Part shown: piece after piece, positions 29,019 to 30,937 of the stretch
Numbering within the stretch: the first letter of the stretch is position 1
How the letters are laid out: every line of letters begins with the position of its first letter
Source of the DNA: F23-B02 sp963640555
Lineage (GTDB): Bacteria; Bacillota; Clostridia; Oscillospirales; Oscillospiraceae
DNA: 30,937 bases
NCBI GenBank assembly: GCA_963640555.1
Contig: CAVHZB010000016.1
Coordinates: 1-30,937 of the forward strand
Direction: 5' to 3'
The notes under the pieces: generated by a model
Databases searched by the model: none
What the model saw: the letters and a program-made list of their open reading frames with translations, nothing else
Told to the model about the DNA's origin: nothing
Position numbers and translations under genes: made by a program

Positions 29019-30206
29019 ATGTTTGTTTACGCAGATAATGCAGCAACTACCTGTGTCAGCAAGACCGCGCTTGACGCAATGATGCCCTACCTCACCACCC
29101 AGTACGGCAATCCCTCGAGCCTGTACTCCTTTGCGCAGGACGCAAAGGAGGGTCTCGATGCCGCGAGGAAAACCGTTGCCGATATAATCGGCGCTCAGCC
29201 CAAGGAGATATACTTCACCTCCGGCGGCTCCGAGGCCGATAATCAGGCGATAGTTTCGATGGCAAAGGTCGGAGCGCTTAAGGGCAAGAAGCACCTTATA
29301 TCCACAAAGTTTGAGCATCACGCAGTCCTGCATACTCTCAAGAGGCTTGAGAAGGAGGGCTTTGAGGTCACTCTGCTCGATGTCCACGAGGACGGCGTTG
29401 TCCGTCTTGAGGATCTTGAGGCTGCCGTCCGTGAGGACACCGCACTCGTAACGATCATGTTCGCAAACAACGAGATCGGCACCGTTCAGCCCATCAAGGA
29501 GATCGGCGAGTTCTGCCGTGCAAGAAAGATCCCCTTCCACACCGACGCCGTGCAGGCTGCCGGTCATATGCCGATAAACGTTCAGGAGATGAATATCGAC
29601 CTGCTGAGCATGTCCGGCCACAAATTCCACGCGCCCAAGGGCGTAGGCGTTCTGTACGCAAAGACCGGTATGCCGCTGTTCAACATCATCGAGGGCGGCG
29701 CACAGGAGCGCGGCAAGCGCGCCGGCACCGAGAATATCCCCGGCATCGTCGCTCTGGCCGCGGCGCTCAAGGAGAGCGTTGACAACATGGAGGCCAACAC
29801 CGCGAAGATCATCCCCATGCGCGACAAGCTCTTTGCGGAGCTCAGCAAGATCCCCCATTCCAAGATAAACGGCTCGCTCGAGCATCACGTTCCCGGCACG
29901 GTGAACATGTGCTTTGAGGGCATCGAGGGCGAGAGCCTGCTGCTTCTGCTCGACGCCAAGGGCGTCTGCGCCTCCTCGGGCTCTGCATGCACCTCCGGCT
30001 CGCTCGACCCCAGCCACGTTCTGCTCTCTCTCGGCCTGCCGCACGAGGTCGCGCACGGCTCGCTGCGCCTGTCGATAGGCGAGTACAACACCATGGAGGA
30101 GATCGACCACATCATCAAGGTCGTCCCCGAGGTCGTGTCCTATCTGCGCGATATCTCCCCCGTGTGGGAAGAGCTCGAAAACGGCACGAAGAAGCATCTC
30201 ATCTGA
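29019..30206 (+). CDS. nifS: Cysteine desulfurase (NifS/IscS family)
   Basis: 395 residues. A PLP enzyme that removes sulfur from cysteine as a persulfide and passes it to the scaffold protein. The PLP lysine is K202 in MSGHKFHAPKG, the substrate-site His is in KFEHHAVLHT (H100/H101), and the persulfide Cys is C324 in SSGSACTSG. The opening VYADNAATT is typical. AAAGGAAG lies 7 bases before the ATG. It follows the Rrf2 gene by 66 bases and precedes iscU by 38, the standard clostridial Fe-S set. The group II-like SACTSG loop suggests general Fe-S cluster assembly rather than a specialised use. Confidence 0.96.
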   Translation: MFVYADNAATTCVSKTALDAMMPYLTTQYGNPSSLYSFAQDAKEGLDAARKTVADIIGAQPKEIYFTSGGSEADNQAIVSMAKVGALKGKKHLISTKFEHHAVLHTLKRLEKEGFEVTLLDVHEDGVVRLEDLEAAVREDTALVTIMFANNEIGTVQPIKEIGEFCRARKIPFHTDAVQAAGHMPINVQEMNIDLLSMSGHKFHAPKGVGVLYAKTGMPLFNIIEGGAQERGKRAGTENIPGIVALAAALKESVDNMEANTAKIIPMRDKLFAELSKIPHSKINGSLEHHVPGTVNMCFEGIEGESLLLLLDAKGVCASSGSACTSGSLDPSHVLLSLGLPHEVAHGSLRLSIGEYNTMEEIDHIIKVVPEVVSYLRDISPVWEELENGTKKHLI

Positions 30207-30244
30207 TAAACAACACATCGTGATATAATAGGAGGAACTTTGTT

Positions 30245-30679
30245 ATGGCACTTTATAGCGATAAGGTAATGGATCATTTTCAGAATCCCCGCAACGTCGG
30301 CAAGATGGACGATGCCGACGGCGTAGGTGAGGTCGGCAACGCAAAATGCGGCGACATCATGAAGATGTATATCAAGGTAAAAGACGGCGTCATCACCGAC
30401 GTTAAGTTCAACACCTTCGGCTGCGGCAGCGCAATCGCTACCAGCTCCATGGCCACCGAGCTCATCAAGGGCAAGAAGGTCGAGGATGCTCTCGAGCTGT
30501 CTAACAAGGCTGTCGTAGAGGCTCTCGACGGTCTGCCCGCGCACAAGATCCACTGCTCGGTCCTCGCCGAGGAGGCCGTCGCCGCGGCAGTCAAGGATTA
30601 CTACGACCGCAACGGCATCGCATACGATCCCGCGCTGTTCAGCAAGAAGCTGCACGACTGTGAGCACTGCGCAGAGTAA
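30245..30679 (+). CDS. iscU: Fe-S cluster scaffold IscU/NifU N-terminal type
   Basis: 144 residues. The scaffold on which NifS-derived sulfur and iron form clusters. The three ligand cysteines are C35 (NAKCGD, with D37), C60 (FGCGSAIA) and C104 (IHCSVLAEEA). The C-terminus extends past the usual end and finishes in CEHCAE, an extra Cys pair that occurs in some clostridial members. TAGGAGG lies 8 bases before the ATG. Last gene of the rrf2-nifS-iscU operon, followed by two terminators. Confidence 0.95.
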   Translation: MALYSDKVMDHFQNPRNVGKMDDADGVGEVGNAKCGDIMKMYIKVKDGVITDVKFNTFGCGSAIATSSMATELIKGKKVEDALELSNKAVVEALDGLPAHKIHCSVLAEEAVAAAVKDYYDRNGIAYDPALFSKKLHDCEHCAE

Positions 30680-30713
30680 CTGATACGCCGAGCCCACGGC
30701 TCATAAGCTCAAA

Positions 30714-30747
30714 AAGGGCATAGCCGAAATTACTCGGCTATGCCCTT
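30714..30747 (+). terminator. Terminator of rrf2-nifS-iscU
   Basis: Perfect 14-bp stem AAGGGCATAGCCGA/TCGGCTATGCCCTT (30714-30727 with 30734-30747). The T tract is short. Confidence 0.75.
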
Positions 30748-30757
30748 AATACGCCGA

Positions 30758-30781
30758 AAAACCGCCCCGAAGGGCGGTTTT
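30758..30781. terminator. Bidirectional terminator
   Basis: 10-bp stem AAAACCGCCC/GGGCGGTTTT with CGAA loop (30758-30767 with 30772-30781). T-rich on both strands, it serves iscU and the converging partial gene. Confidence 0.85.
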
Positions 30782-30819
30782 CTTATATGTCGGTATCTTA
30801 TAACTTCGCAGAAAAAAAG

Positions 30820-30937
30820 TTATTTCGTATAATCGGGGGTCGGCAGCATAAACTCAAGCACGCCAAGCACAGGGAAAAGCAATGCCAGGAAGCCGAACTG
30901 GGAGCTTCCGTTGGAGCCGTACATCTCGAAGCAGAAA
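30820..30937 (-). CDS. 3' end of an unidentified membrane-protein gene (partial)
   Basis: An open minus-strand frame enters from the right edge and stops at TAA (30820-30822), giving 38 residues. It contains one hydrophobic helix (FGFLALLFPVLGVLEFML) and ends in PTPDYTK. The bidirectional terminator lies about 40 bases beyond the stop, which supports a real gene end. I cannot name the family from this fragment. Confidence 0.5.
   Translation of the reverse strand, partial: FCFEMYGSNGSSQFGFLALLFPVLGVLEFMLPTPDYTK

Noticed and set aside
28953..30218. A 421-codon minus-strand open frame
   Set aside because: It lies wholly opposite nifS, whose catalytic motifs are complete; a shadow of its codon usage.

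Overview
The window looks like a chromosomal segment of a Gram-positive anaerobe of class Clostridia, probably a gut Oscillospirales-type organism. The evidence is GGAGG ribosome sites, MurT/GatD-type proteins, YitT, a truncated KdpD/KdpE pair, lipoprotein-anchored ABC binding proteins, an Rrf2-nifS-iscU set, and a moderately high GC content with free use of ATA. It is dense core-genome DNA. I see no integrase, transposase, rRNA or CRISPR array.

Layout. 1-4.7 kb (minus): a glycerol-1-phosphate dehydrogenase, a PTS-EIIC-like membrane protein, then pncB-niaR (nicotinate salvage and its regulator). A GGTGTC-TT-GACACC palindrome sits on the promoter of the EIIC-like gene. 4.7-6.8 kb (minus): a MurT/GatD-type pair in which the amidotransferase residues appear to be lost in both subunits. 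6.9-9.8 kb: a tiny Lys-rich membrane protein, tRNA-Asp and tRNA-Thr, an Asp/Glu racemase-family protein, a lone phage-tail-like collagen-repeat protein and an SseB-like protein. 10-11.4 kb: a LysR regulator divergent from a candidate small RNA. 11.4-13.2 kb (minus): cysK-cysE preceded by a 26-codon Cys-rich leader peptide and a terminator, which is a candidate cysteine attenuator. 13.3-16.5 kb (plus): KdpD/KdpE-like two-component system with a probably leaderless first gene, YitT, and dCMP deaminase. 16.6-22.6 kb (minus): a sodium:neurotransmitter-type symporter, then marR plus a heterodimeric ABC exporter. 22.9-26.9 kb (minus): a polar amino acid ABC transporter operon that also encodes a DapF-fold racemase-like enzyme and a second binding protein whose domain order appears circularly permuted. 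27-28.3 kb (minus): a cation/proton antiporter. 28.5-30.7 kb (plus): Rrf2 regulator, cysteine desulfurase NifS and scaffold IscU. A partial gene runs off the right end.

How parts connect. Cysteine supply (cysK-cysE) and cysteine use (nifS-iscU) lie on opposite strands about 16 kb apart, but share an identical 12-bp element (AATTCCTATAAT) in their control regions. The Rrf2 protein could therefore link them, with the leader peptide giving a second, translation-based readout of cysteine. Two enzymes of racemase-type folds and an amino acid uptake operon suggest D-amino acid metabolism. The main items for follow-up are the permuted binding protein, the Cys leader, the amidase-dead MurT/GatD pair, the NiaR-linked transporter and the LysR-linked small RNA.
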